Shown piece after piece: positions 26,919-35,998 of a DNA stretch of 64,000 bases. A program made the position numbers and the translations under genes. How positions within the stretch are numbered: position 1 is the first letter of the stretch; every line of letters starts with the position of its first letter. Where the stretch lies: positions 62,001-126,000 of the forward strand of contig NZ_JAIOGQ010000008.1 of assembly GCF_019904135.1 (NCBI RefSeq). The letters are read 5' to 3'. Source of the DNA: Paenibacillus caui. GTDB lineage: Bacteria; Bacillota; Bacilli; Paenibacillales; Paenibacillaceae. The notes beneath the pieces were generated by a model. That model saw nothing but the letters and a program-made list of their open reading frames with translations, ran no database searches and was not told where the DNA came from.

Positions 26919-27827
26919 TTATTCTTCAGCCGAGCTCGAGCTCTCGCCCTGATTCACGAGATAAGTCCAGCTTTCTTTCTGCGTGATCTTTCCTTCACGC
27001 ATCAGCTTGCCGAGGGCCCGCTTGAATGCCGCCTTGCTTATGCCGAAACGCTGCTTAATGATATCCGGAGGCGTCGCGTCTGAATACGGCATCGAGCGGC
27101 TGGGCCGCTGCTCAAGATAGGCAAGAATCCGGTCCGCATCCTCGCCCCGGCTTATCTCCTTGCGCGCCGACAGCGCGAGGTTGACGCGCCCGTCCTCCCG
27201 CACATGCGTCACGCGGACTCTGACGGTTTCGCCAAGGCGCAGCAGGCGCGGCCGTTCCGAAGCGTGAATCATCCCGATCGCTCCGAATCCGACAACCCCT
27301 CCGTCAACGATCACAAACGTCCCCATTTGAAGCGGTTTGTACACGATCGCGTCAAACCATTCATTTTTCCAGGACGACGGAGCATGGAAAGCCTTCGCCG
27401 CCAGCTCCTGTTCGCCCGCCAGCTTCGCTTTGAGCCTTCCTTGCTTATCCTGCTCCATAATGACATAGACCCGGTCCCCCACCTCGGGATGAAGCTCCCT
27501 CAGTTCTGGAAGCTCGCGGATCGGCAGGAGCAGCTGCCGTCCGAGTCCCATTTCAAGAAAACAGCCCAGGCGCGGATGAACATCCGCTACCTCGAGCAGC
27601 GCCAACTCTCCCAAAGTGAGATAAGGCTTCTTCATCGTCGCCGCCGGACGGTCTTCGGTGTCAAAAAACAGAAAAACTTCAACGACGTCCCCCGCCTGAA
27701 TCTCTCGAGTCAGCTCCGAATAATGAAGCAGGATGTCCTGCCCATCGTCTCCGCGCAGAAAATAACCGTAAGGGGACACCTCGCGATCAACGGGCAGGGA
27801 AACGATAGTGCCTGCGATCAGACTCAT
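26919..27827 (-). CDS. cvfB: S1 RNA-binding domain protein (CvfB/YitL family)
   Basis: 302 residues from the ATG at 27827, which overlaps the rsfS stop as ATGA and has GGAG upstream. It contains several tandem S1-like OB folds (VSPYGYFLRGDDGQDILLHYSEL; VVGFGAIGMIHASERPRLLRLGE; RVNLALSARKE). A C-terminal winged-helix segment follows (DIIKQRFGISKAAFKRALGKLMREGKI). This arrangement is that of CvfB, an RNA-binding virulence regulator in staphylococci. The role here is presumably RNA-related; translational coupling to rsfS supports a link to ribosome function. Confidence 0.9.
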   Translation of the reverse strand: MSLIAGTIVSLPVDREVSPYGYFLRGDDGQDILLHYSELTREIQAGDVVEVFLFFDTEDRPAATMKKPYLTLGELALLEVADVHPRLGCFLEMGLGRQLLLPIRELPELRELHPEVGDRVYVIMEQDKQGRLKAKLAGEQELAAKAFHAPSSWKNEWFDAIVYKPLQMGTFVIVDGGVVGFGAIGMIHASERPRLLRLGETVRVRVTHVREDGRVNLALSARKEISRGEDADRILAYLEQRPSRSMPYSDATPPDIIKQRFGISKAAFKRALGKLMREGKITQKESWTYLVNQGESSSSAEE

Positions 27828-28171
27828 ACCATCTCCACAACTTTGGCGTCGGACCAAAGGCGTTCGATATTGTAATATTCGCGTTCATCGCGGTGGAAAA
27901 CATGCACAATCACATCGCCTAGGTCCATCAAAACCCAGCGAGCCGAATCCAATCCTTCGACTCCGCGCACGTGTCCTCCCGCCTCGGACACCTGCTTGCG
28001 GATTTCCGAAGTAATCGCTTGAACCTGGGTATCGGAATTTCCGTGACAAATCACGAAGAAATCGGCGATCAGCGAAATACCCTTCAGATCCAGCGCTACA
28101 ATGTTCATCGCTTTTTTATCATCAGCGGCCTTAACCGCAATATCGAGCAATTCTTTTGGCGAAACTGCCAT
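27824..28171 (-). CDS. rsfS: Ribosomal silencing factor
   Basis: 115 residues, complete RsfS/Iojap family: KAMNIVALDLKGISLIADFFVICHG, HVRGVEGLDSARWVLMDLGDVIVHVF and REYYNIERLWSDA. RsfS binds ribosomal protein uL14 and blocks subunit joining in starvation. Sits between yqeK and cvfB in the conserved order. Confidence 0.95.
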   Translation of the reverse strand: MAVSPKELLDIAVKAADDKKAMNIVALDLKGISLIADFFVICHGNSDTQVQAITSEIRKQVSEAGGHVRGVEGLDSARWVLMDLGDVIVHVFHRDEREYYNIERLWSDAKVVEMV

Positions 28172-28236
28172 TCAGTACCCTCCTAAAAAGTGATCGAGTC
28201 CCCAACGACCCGGCTTTGTTTCATCTGTTCTAACCT

Positions 28237-28845
28237 TTATCCTTGTTCTCCAGCCTCTCGGCCAGCTTGCCTGATCTGGGTGACCAAATCGTTTCGCGCC
28301 AGCACCGTCAGCGGAAAAATAACCTTGCGCTTTTCCAGCAGGAAGGAGATCGTGGAATCGAATCCTGCCACAAGCGCATCTTCAAGGTTATGTTTTGCCA
28401 GTTCGCGAATCGTATCCACTCCGGGAAAATTTCTTCCCGGCTCAATGTAATCGGCAAGACATACGATTTTATCAAGCAGGGACATCCCGACACGGCCTGA
28501 AGTATGGTACCTGATGGCATCCAGCACTTCCGGGTCCGTTACGCCGTAATCCCGTTTGGCTACAAATGCTCCGACTTCGGAGTGAAGCAGCTGTTTGTCG
28601 TAATCCAGCAGCTCCTGGGACAGCCCCTCGTCCTTATTGTCTTTAATAATATTCACCTGGACATCGATTGGCCAGTATTTGGCCACATCATGCAGCAGCG
28701 CGGCGAGATCCGCCTTTTGCGGATCTGCCCCAAACCGCTTCGCGAGCTCTACAGAAGCAGCCATGACTCCTTCGGTATGCTTCCAGCGTTTTTCCGGCAT
28801 CTGTTCTGACACTGCCTTGATCAATTCATCCCGGGTATATTCCAT
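28237..28845 (-). CDS. yqeK: HD-domain diadenosine tetraphosphate hydrolase (YqeK)
   Basis: 202 residues from the ATG at 28845 (AAGGAG 8 bases upstream). HD phosphohydrolase motifs are visible: WKHTEGVM, LLHDVAKYW (the H-D pair), HSEVGAF, and RYHTSGR...DKIVCLADYIEPGR. YqeK proteins cleave Ap4A symmetrically to two ADP using an Fe/metal site. It overlaps nadD by 20 bp, so the pair is translationally coupled. Confidence 0.94.
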   Translation of the reverse strand: MEYTRDELIKAVSEQMPEKRWKHTEGVMAASVELAKRFGADPQKADLAALLHDVAKYWPIDVQVNIIKDNKDEGLSQELLDYDKQLLHSEVGAFVAKRDYGVTDPEVLDAIRYHTSGRVGMSLLDKIVCLADYIEPGRNFPGVDTIRELAKHNLEDALVAGFDSTISFLLEKRKVIFPLTVLARNDLVTQIRQAGREAGEQG

Positions 28846-29431
28846 AAACTCCACTCCTTAGCATGGACTCATACACGGCATCCGGTACCAGATAGCGGAT
28901 GGACTTTCCTTTTCTCAGCCGGCTTCGAATCAGACTTGAAGAAATATCGACAAGCGGCATCTCCGCGAGCACGACGGCACTCTGAATAAAATCGGGCAGC
29001 GAATCCAGCTCCATCATGCTCCCGGGACGCTGAAGGCCGATAAAGGTCAGCAGGGTTACGAGCTCTTCGATCCCTTCCCATTTCGGCAAATAATTGACCA
29101 TGTCCGCACCGATGATGAAATAAAAATCATGTTCGGGATAGGCCGCCCGAAGCTCCCTCATCGTTTCCACCGTATAGGAAATACCGCCCCGGCGCAATTC
29201 GATATCCAGCGGCAGAAAAGCGGGATTGCTTTGAGTCGCGGCCTTTACCAGTTCCAATCGCTGTTCGCCGCTTACACCCGCACGAGCCTTATGAGGGGGC
29301 AAATGGGAAGGCATGAACCATACTTCCTCCAGATCGTACTGATCCCTGGCCGCTTCCGCGGCCAGCAGATGCCCGATATGAACCGGATCGAAAGCGCCCC
29401 CCATAATGCCCACTTTTTTTCTGGAAACCAT
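28826..29431 (-). CDS. nadD: Nicotinate-nucleotide adenylyltransferase
   Basis: 201 residues. Nucleotidyltransferase motif GGAFDPVHIGHL (residues 11-22), substrate motifs MPSHLPPHK and FYFIIGADMVNYLPKW, and the C-terminal ISSSLIRSRLRKGKSIRYLVPDAV with the ISSTxIR-like signature. It makes deamido-NAD from nicotinate mononucleotide and ATP. Lies 17 bp after yhbY. Confidence 0.96.
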   Translation of the reverse strand: MVSRKKVGIMGGAFDPVHIGHLLAAEAARDQYDLEEVWFMPSHLPPHKARAGVSGEQRLELVKAATQSNPAFLPLDIELRRGGISYTVETMRELRAAYPEHDFYFIIGADMVNYLPKWEGIEELVTLLTFIGLQRPGSMMELDSLPDFIQSAVVLAEMPLVDISSSLIRSRLRKGKSIRYLVPDAVYESMLRSGVYGIYPG

Positions 29432-29448
29432 GGCATCAAAACCTTTCC

Positions 29449-29742
29449 TTAGTTAGGCAGCTCGATTTGTTTATGTTCGCGGGACTCCTTGTACAGCACG
29501 ATCGTTCTGCCAATCGTCTGCACCAGCTCGGCTCCGGCGCCCTCCGCCAGCTCCGCTGCGATATCCTTCGGATCTTCCAGACAATTGTTCAGCACCGATA
29601 CCTTGATCAGCTCCCTGCGTTCAAGAGCTTCCTCAATGTGTTTGATAATTCCTTCGTTTGTCCCGCCTTTGCCTACCTGGAATATAGGATCAAGATGATG
29701 CGCCTGGGCGCGTAAAAACCGTTTCTGTTTACCTGTTAACAT
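29449..29742 (-). CDS. yhbY: CRM-domain RNA-binding protein, ribosome assembly (YhbY)
   Basis: 97 residues: single CRM domain with LTGKQKRFLRAQAHHLDPIFQVG, the GKGG loop region and IGRTIVLYKES near the end. Binds pre-50S ribosomes. Called yqeI in B. subtilis at the same position. Confidence 0.94.
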   Translation of the reverse strand: MLTGKQKRFLRAQAHHLDPIFQVGKGGTNEGIIKHIEEALERRELIKVSVLNNCLEDPKDIAAELAEGAGAELVQTIGRTIVLYKESREHKQIELPN

Positions 29743-29783
29743 GAACTTTCATGGCTCCATTTCCATTTAAAATCATAGCTTTA

Positions 29784-30653
29784 TTATACCCCGAATTCCG
29801 CCAGAACCGCTTTTCGCATGACCGGAATTGGCGCAGGACGGCCGGTCCAGTACTCAAAAGCAAAAGCGCCCTGGTACACGAACATGCCGAGCCCCCCGTG
29901 GATCCGGCAGCCTTTGGATACGGCCTCCTGCAGCAGCAAGGTTTTCAAGGGGTTGTAAATCAAATCGCTGACCACAATTCCTTCCGGAATGAGCCCTACA
30001 TCAATGGGAGTTTCATTTAGATTCGGATACATCCCTACAGAAGTGGTATTGATAATAATGTCCGCCCTGGCTGTATAATCCTTGATTTCCTCGAATCCGC
30101 AGGCGGTAAGCCTGCCAAAGGATTGCCATTCCCGGGCCAGCCGCTCGGCATTTTCCTTCGTGCGGTTGGCAACAATCACTTCGTCGGGGTTTTCTTTCAG
30201 CAGCGCCCAAATAATTCCCCGCGCCGCACCTCCGCAGCCGAGCACAAGCACTGTCGAGCCGGACAGATCCCCCGCCGCTTCTTCTTTCAATGAACGGATA
30301 TACCCGATCCCGTCGGTATTAAAACCTTTTAAAAATCCATTGTCATTGACAATCGTATTGACCGCTCCGATGGCTCTTGCGTCCTCATCAACCGCATCCA
30401 GAAACTCCATCACATTCACTTTATGCGGTACAGTGATGTTGACGCCTCGAAATCCGAGCGCCTTGATTCCTTTCACAGCGGCTTCGAGCTGCTCAGGGCG
30501 GATATGGAGCGGTACGTAAGAGCCGGCAAGTCCAAGCTCACGCATTGCCGCTTCATGCAGGACCGGGGATTTGCTTTGTTTAATCGGGTCCCCCATCACG
30601 CCAAGCAAAAGCGGTCCGTCATCATGTTTAAGTATGTTCGATTCCAAATTCAA
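29784..30653 (-). CDS. aroE: Shikimate dehydrogenase (NADP+)
   Basis: 289 residues. Shikimate-binding SKSPVLHEAAM and FRGVNITVPHK (catalytic Lys), FNTDGIGYIRSL, the NADP loop VLVLGCGGAARGI followed by NRTKENAE, and INTTSVGM. It reduces 3-dehydroshikimate in aromatic amino-acid synthesis. 12 bp after yqeH. Confidence 0.96.
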   Translation of the reverse strand: MNLESNILKHDDGPLLLGVMGDPIKQSKSPVLHEAAMRELGLAGSYVPLHIRPEQLEAAVKGIKALGFRGVNITVPHKVNVMEFLDAVDEDARAIGAVNTIVNDNGFLKGFNTDGIGYIRSLKEEAAGDLSGSTVLVLGCGGAARGIIWALLKENPDEVIVANRTKENAERLAREWQSFGRLTACGFEEIKDYTARADIIINTTSVGMYPNLNETPIDVGLIPEGIVVSDLIYNPLKTLLLQEAVSKGCRIHGGLGMFVYQGAFAFEYWTGRPAPIPVMRKAVLAEFGV

Positions 30654-30665
30654 TAACCTCCGTTG

Positions 30666-31796
30666 CTAGATCAGCGATTCGCGGACAAGAACCTTTACGC
30701 CTTTCGGAGCATGAATTGCGACGACAGCTCCCTGATCACTGTTCACTTTGATCCAGCCCAGACCCGAAATGAACACGTCCGACCGCGATCCCTTGGCGAT
30801 CCGGAATTCGTGTCTTGTCCAGTCCGGCAGCTTCTCCAGATTCTCCTTTGACGGTGGCGAAAGCAGCTCTCCGGCATGGTCCGCAAACAGCTGATCCGCC
30901 CGCTCCAGTTTGGTCCGGTGAAGAGGAGCTCGACCGCTGACAAAACAAGTGAAGGACTGATACCCGGATCCCTGAATGAAATCAAACCGGGCAAAACCGC
31001 CAAAGAACAGGGTCTGTCCTTCGCTGAGCTGATAAACGGCCGGCTTCAGCGGTTTGTCTGGCAGCAGCACACCCAAATCCTGGGTATCCACCATTTCCGT
31101 ATACCTTGAAGGATACATAATTCCCGGTGTATCCACAATGAATTTGCCGTCGTCCAGCGGAATATTGACCATATCCAGCGTCGTTCCCGGATAACGGGAC
31201 GTAGTGAGCTCCTGGTCCAGGTCGCTGTAATCGCGGATCAGACGGTTAATGAGAGTCGACTTGCCGACATTCGTCGCCCCGACCACATAGACGTCCCGAT
31301 CGCCCCGATGCTGGCCAATAATGTCCAGCAAACGGTCAAAACCCTGGTTCTGCTTGGCGCTGCACAGCACCACATCCTCGGCCTTAAGCCCCATGTCTTT
31401 AGCCTGCTTCTGCACCCAATTGCGAACTTTATTCCAGTTGGTCACCTTCGGCAGCAAATCGGTCTTGTTGACCGCAAGCAATACGGGATTATTGCCGATA
31501 AAACGCTGTAGTCCGCTGATCACACTGCCCTGAAAATCAAAAATATCCACGATGTGGATAACGAGAGCATCAGTCATGCCAATTTGTCCGAGCAAACGCA
31601 AAAATTCATCCTGATCCGGCGTTACCGAAGAGGACTCGTTGTAATTCTTGATCCGGAAGCAGCGCTGGCATATGACCGGCTCGTTCTGCAGCGCTTTCTC
31701 CGGCACATATCCCGGCTTGCCCGTATCTATCGTCTGCAGCCGGATTCCGCAGCCGCTGCAGCGCGGAAGACCGGAAGCTTCCTTAACTTTCGTCAT
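30666..31796 (-). CDS. yqeH: Ribosome biogenesis GTPase YqeH
   Basis: 376 residues. N-terminal zinc finger with C-x2-C pairs (CSGCGIRL and CQRCFRI), then a circularly permuted GTPase: G4 AVNKTDLLPK, G5 CSAKQNQG, G1 VGATNVGKSTLINRL, and G3 VDTPGI. YqeH is needed for 30S subunit assembly. Its ATG overlaps the yqeG stop (ATGA). Confidence 0.96.
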   Translation of the reverse strand: MTKVKEASGLPRCSGCGIRLQTIDTGKPGYVPEKALQNEPVICQRCFRIKNYNESSSVTPDQDEFLRLLGQIGMTDALVIHIVDIFDFQGSVISGLQRFIGNNPVLLAVNKTDLLPKVTNWNKVRNWVQKQAKDMGLKAEDVVLCSAKQNQGFDRLLDIIGQHRGDRDVYVVGATNVGKSTLINRLIRDYSDLDQELTTSRYPGTTLDMVNIPLDDGKFIVDTPGIMYPSRYTEMVDTQDLGVLLPDKPLKPAVYQLSEGQTLFFGGFARFDFIQGSGYQSFTCFVSGRAPLHRTKLERADQLFADHAGELLSPPSKENLEKLPDWTRHEFRIAKGSRSDVFISGLGWIKVNSDQGAVVAIHAPKGVKVLVRESLI

Positions 31797-32320
31797 TTCT
31801 TATTTTCCTCCCTGGGCCATAGTCCGGCTTTATGCAGCCGTCCTTTCACTATGCGTTCAAGCTGGCGGTTGATCCTTGTTCCAAAACCTTCATCCGTCAC
31901 CGAAATCGGCAATACGAGCACTGTAAACAGCCCTCTTCGGTTTCCTCCATAAACATCGGTCATCAGCTGATCCCCGATCACAATCGTTTCCTCGGGTTTC
32001 AATCCCATCATGTTCATGGCCCGGTGAAACGGGGCACCAGAAGGCTTGCGCGCCTTGTATACATACTCGATATTCAAAGGGGTGGCAAATGCCGATACCC
32101 TTTTCAAGTTGTTGTTGGAAACGATCACGAGCTTGAAGCCGTACCTTTTAACATTCTCAAACCATGCCGCCAGCTTGGGCGTAGCCAGCGGATCCTTGGC
32201 GCCGACAAGCGTATTGTCCAGATCCGTAATAATGCCTCTGTAACCCTTGGCATAAAGATCTTCCAGATCTATGTCAAACACCGTATTTACCCGCAATTTG
32301 GGCATAAACTTTTCAAACAA
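31793..32320 (-). CDS. yqeG: HAD-family phosphatase YqeG
   Basis: 175 residues, HAD IIIA type: motif I GIITDLDNTLVGA, motif II VIVSNNN, motif III/IV IGDQLMTDVYGGNRRG. Small class lacking a large cap. First gene of the cluster, with its own promoter; a phosphatase of unidentified substrate. Confidence 0.94.
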   Translation of the reverse strand: MFEKFMPKLRVNTVFDIDLEDLYAKGYRGIITDLDNTLVGAKDPLATPKLAAWFENVKRYGFKLVIVSNNNLKRVSAFATPLNIEYVYKARKPSGAPFHRAMNMMGLKPEETIVIGDQLMTDVYGGNRRGLFTVLVLPISVTDEGFGTRINRQLERIVKGRLHKAGLWPREENKK

Positions 32321-32347
32321 TCATGTCACCTCAGTTTCATACGACAA

Positions 32348-32375
32348 ACTATACCATAATCCTGGATTATAGCAA
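32348..32375 (-). promoter_or_regulatory. Promoter of the yqeG operon
   Basis: Minus-strand TTGCTA (32370-32375), 16-base spacer and TATAGT (32348-32353), about 28 bases upstream of the yqeG start codon. Confidence 0.6.
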
Positions 32376-32381
32376 ACAAGA

Positions 32382-32420
32382 GCGGCCGGGCACTTGCCTG
32401 TACAAGAAAGCGCCCGGTTC
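32382..32420 (-). terminator. Weak terminator after the transglutaminase gene
   Basis: On the minus strand CCGGGCGCTT pairs with CAAGTGCCCGG around a loop of about 11 bases; the following T-tract is interrupted. Confidence 0.5.
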
Positions 32421-32472
32421 CGTTCTCAAAACGCCGCTTTCCTATGCGATTCGCTGAAAACGAACTATCGGT

Positions 32473-34734
32473 TTATTCAGCCTTCTTTGACCGGCTTCGG
32501 CGCAGGGATTGCCGCAGCCGTTTGGAGAGATGGCGCGTCTTTATCCAATCGTCCTCATCCACGCTCCCTGTGCTGTACTTGGCTTGTTCAAACTGCTCAA
32601 GCAGCAGATGAAGCGATTCGGAGACCTCCGGCTGGTCTCTTTCCCATCGCAATACGGCTTCCCTTAGCGTCTCATGTGGAGCGCGGCCGTATCCCTGCCG
32701 CTTCATCTGTACCTGCCAGCGGCGCGCTTCCGCCACTACTTTGTCCGCAGCCGTCAGGCTTCGGCCATGCTTGATGCGAAGCAGCCAGAAATAAAGTCCG
32801 TTCCGGTACCGCCAAACCGTAAATGCGGCCCAAACGGCGATAATGCTGCCTGCGATCCAACCGATCAAGGCTGCGTTTAAATTGCTCCCCTTCGCCATAT
32901 TGTCCGGTTGTACAACCGGGTCCTGCTCTTCCGGCTCGGGTTCTTCCGTCGCAACCGGTTCAGCTTGCTGTTCCTGAGCCGATGCATGGGTTGGAAGCGT
33001 AAAGCCCGGAGTTGCCTCAATCGGCACCCAGCCGTACTCTTCTCCGAAATAGACCTCAGCCCAGGAATGCGCATCCGCATTCGTAACCATATACGTCTGC
33101 TCAGAGCTCTGCGGAATGCCCGGATTCATCCGTTCCACAGCATCTACCGAGTTCAATTGCCCCGGTGCGTACCCTTTGACCCAGCGCGCCGGAATATCCA
33201 GCGAACGGGCCATCATGACCAGCGAGGTTGAAAAATAATCACAATAGCCTTCTTTGATCTCGAACAGGAAGCTGTCAACAAAATCGCTGCTCTTTTTCCG
33301 GCTGAGATCAGGCGTATTGGTATACGTATAATTTTCCGTAAGATAGTTCTTCAGCAGCGATACCTTCCCGTAGGGAGTGGTGCTTGACGCCGTAATCTGT
33401 TCCGCAAGCTCCTTCACGCGATCCGGGAAAGCTGACGGAATCTGCAGATACGATTCTTCATCCGGACGGTCTCCATACAAGTCGCTGAAGGTGGCCCGCT
33501 CCAACCGATCCGTTGGAATCACGGACACTTCCGAAACAACCGTGTACTGTCTTGGATAGCGATTGTTTCCCTGTTGACTGTTCGAAAAGCCTGCCCAATA
33601 CATCTCAGCCCCTTGGCCGTTCCAGACCAGTCTGGGGTTTAAACCGGGCAAATCGGCTTCTTCTGGAATATCAATCTTCGAAATGGAGTAAGCGCCGAAT
33701 AAAACGGGGTACGAACGGTTCGTCAGCATCGTAACCCGCTGTACTACCTGCTCCGTTGGCACCGTACCCTGCTGCGGATTGCTCACGCTTTCGCCCGAAG
33801 CAGTTCCCCTTAGTCCCAATGATTCGCGAGTGTTGTCCACCCAGCCCGTACCCGTATAATATTGCCGGGTTTCCCCACGCCAATAAGCGCGTGCATTCGA
33901 AGTAACATTCATCACGGGGCTGTTGTCAAAGTTGAAGCCGCCACCGAGATTGCTGTCATCCCGGCTGTATCCGGAAGAGGCGCTCGCTGCATTGCCGGAT
34001 GTACCTGAACCCGTCGCCGAGGAACCGGAGACAATTCCTTCGCTGCTCCAGTTATTTTTCAGAAGGGAATAAGGGTCTTTCAGCACAGGATTAACGGTTG
34101 GCATGCTGACGCCAATCCACAGCACACAAGCAAATATGACCACAATGTTGCCGAATATTCGCAGAGGACTTTTTCGCAGCGCTTTCCAGCCCTTGGGGTG
34201 ATTGAGTTCCATGCGCCGGAAATGATTGGTGACCAGCCAGCCCATGCCCGCAAAGACGACCCACGCTGTCTCTGTCCATAAAAAATAGGGTGTAAAAGAA
34301 TCCAGGATCGTAAAAGCGACAAGATTAAGCCCAACGAATATCAAAACTCTGCTGCGCCGGTCGATAAGACGGACAGACAGTTCAAAAATAGCCCAGGCAG
34401 CCATTGTAAACCAAATATATGGGGATAAATGCTCGGTGAATTGCGCGAGTCCGCCTTGAAATCCGCTTCCCTCAGGAACGTAAACCTTGTAAATCATAAG
34501 AATCCGCGCATGAATGAAGATGATAGCCGCAAACTTGACAATCCAGCGCAGCGCTATCCCTACCGGAAAGAATTCGGCGCAAGCGGTAGCCACCAGCGTA
34601 TAAAGAACGAGCACGGATGTTTCATCATACCACATGGGCAAGGTAAATCTGTACCATTGGTAAGCAATAATAAACAGCCAGATTACGGTCGCCAAATAAT
34701 ACCAGGAACGAGACATCTTCCTTAACGTCTTCAT
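32473..34734 (-). CDS. Membrane-bound transglutaminase-like protein (TgpA family)
   Basis: 753 residues. About six N-terminal transmembrane helices (residues 1-215), a large extracytoplasmic region, and a transglutaminase-core domain with the catalytic triad in EGYCDYFSTSL (Cys), ADAHSWAEVYF (His) and WVPIEATPGF (acidic position). A further helix near residue 640 and a basic cytoplasmic tail (DUF4129-like) follow. Overlaps the DUF58 gene (ATGA), completing the MoxR-DUF58-TgpA trio found in many bacteria, whose biological role is not settled. Confidence 0.92.
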   Translation of the reverse strand: MKTLRKMSRSWYYLATVIWLFIIAYQWYRFTLPMWYDETSVLVLYTLVATACAEFFPVGIALRWIVKFAAIIFIHARILMIYKVYVPEGSGFQGGLAQFTEHLSPYIWFTMAAWAIFELSVRLIDRRSRVLIFVGLNLVAFTILDSFTPYFLWTETAWVVFAGMGWLVTNHFRRMELNHPKGWKALRKSPLRIFGNIVVIFACVLWIGVSMPTVNPVLKDPYSLLKNNWSSEGIVSGSSATGSGTSGNAASASSGYSRDDSNLGGGFNFDNSPVMNVTSNARAYWRGETRQYYTGTGWVDNTRESLGLRGTASGESVSNPQQGTVPTEQVVQRVTMLTNRSYPVLFGAYSISKIDIPEEADLPGLNPRLVWNGQGAEMYWAGFSNSQQGNNRYPRQYTVVSEVSVIPTDRLERATFSDLYGDRPDEESYLQIPSAFPDRVKELAEQITASSTTPYGKVSLLKNYLTENYTYTNTPDLSRKKSSDFVDSFLFEIKEGYCDYFSTSLVMMARSLDIPARWVKGYAPGQLNSVDAVERMNPGIPQSSEQTYMVTNADAHSWAEVYFGEEYGWVPIEATPGFTLPTHASAQEQQAEPVATEEPEPEEQDPVVQPDNMAKGSNLNAALIGWIAGSIIAVWAAFTVWRYRNGLYFWLLRIKHGRSLTAADKVVAEARRWQVQMKRQGYGRAPHETLREAVLRWERDQPEVSESLHLLLEQFEQAKYSTGSVDEDDWIKTRHLSKRLRQSLRRSRSKKAE

Positions 34735-35993
34735 ATCCGTCCACCTCCCATCGCCGTAGGCAGCTCCTTGAGAGACGTAACATAAACCCCGCGTATGCTC
34801 TGCTGTAAAGGAAGGTTTTCCCGCCCGTCAGCCTGCACGCCTTGAGCCTGCACACCGTGAGCTGAACCCCCGATTTCAACATGATAAGGGGTCATCTGCC
34901 GCTGTCTGGCCCAGGAAAGCACATCCAGGCTCTGCTCACCGGTGTTCGGACTGATGTAAACAAAAAGAATGCCCGGTTTGAATGCATGCTTCTTCGTCTC
35001 CAGCCGCTTTCGGTTATTGCCGTATCCGGCCGGATTCAGATCGACCAGATGGTAGATCATTTGCTGACGGTGGGGCAGTGTGGTCTCCGGTGGAAAAATA
35101 GTCGGCTTCTCACCCAGCGTACACAGTCCCATGCTGATCCCGTTGCGTTCTCCGTATGCCAGCAGCGAAGCCGTCGTTGAGACGGCCAGCTCGAACTGTT
35201 CCTTACCGGCATAGCTTGAGCTTAGCCCGTCGAGCACAAGCATCGTTCTCGGCATGGATTCATGCTCGAATTCCTTGGACTTCCAAGTACCGGTTTTGGC
35301 TGTAGCGTTCCAATGAATCCGGGACATCCGGTCCCCATATACATAATCCCGTACACCGCTTAACTGCGTCGTCTCACGGCGGGAATAAGCTTGTATCGTT
35401 TCCGGACCGGCCATTCGAAAACCGCGGTCAAACAGATGCCAACGCGGAATATAAACCGTTCGAGGCAGAACCTGAAACCCGCCTGGTACGAAAATGGTCC
35501 GCTTATGCTCCACAAGTCCGAAAATGTCTTCATAAATCAGTTCCGTATCCGCAAAAGTATATTTGCCGCGTTCAAGCGGCGGCGTTTGAAAGGCCAGTCT
35601 CCCTCCTGAACGGACATTCGGGATGACACTTTCTTCGAAAGACCAGGATTCTCCGGTATGTCTTTTCAATACTTCGCGGACAATGACATAAGGGACCGGC
35701 AGAAATCTGGGAGGCTCCATATGAAAATGGATGCTTACCTGGCTGCCGGCCTGGATGGAACCGCGTTCTTCCGCTACGGAAAGAGAACGGGAGCCTTTTG
35801 TTTTCAGCATCGTTCCAAGTGCGCCAAACAGCCAATAAGCGCATAACAGCGATACCATAACAAACAGCATAATCGATGTTTTGCCGCCCTGAAAAAGCAC
35901 ATACAGCAAGCAAATTCCCCAGACAAAAGCAAGGAGCCTCCGTCCTGAAAGCTTCCTTTTCTTGTTAAAGGGTGCAAAGTGAAACCGGGGCAT
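34731..35993 (-). CDS. DUF58-domain membrane protein
   Basis: 420 residues. Two adjacent N-terminal transmembrane helices (LLAFVWGICLLYVLF and SIMLFVMVSLLCAYWLF), a beta-rich middle, then the DUF58 signature GVRDYVYGDRMSRIHWNATAKTG, a von Willebrand-A-like fold that usually works with a MoxR ATPase. It lies 5 bp after the MoxR gene and overlaps the transglutaminase gene, so the three are one transcription unit. Confidence 0.93.
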   Translation of the reverse strand: MPRFHFAPFNKKRKLSGRRLLAFVWGICLLYVLFQGGKTSIMLFVMVSLLCAYWLFGALGTMLKTKGSRSLSVAEERGSIQAGSQVSIHFHMEPPRFLPVPYVIVREVLKRHTGESWSFEESVIPNVRSGGRLAFQTPPLERGKYTFADTELIYEDIFGLVEHKRTIFVPGGFQVLPRTVYIPRWHLFDRGFRMAGPETIQAYSRRETTQLSGVRDYVYGDRMSRIHWNATAKTGTWKSKEFEHESMPRTMLVLDGLSSSYAGKEQFELAVSTTASLLAYGERNGISMGLCTLGEKPTIFPPETTLPHRQQMIYHLVDLNPAGYGNNRKRLETKKHAFKPGILFVYISPNTGEQSLDVLSWARQRQMTPYHVEIGGSAHGVQAQGVQADGRENLPLQQSIRGVYVTSLKELPTAMGGGRI

Positions 35994-35998
35994 ACGGG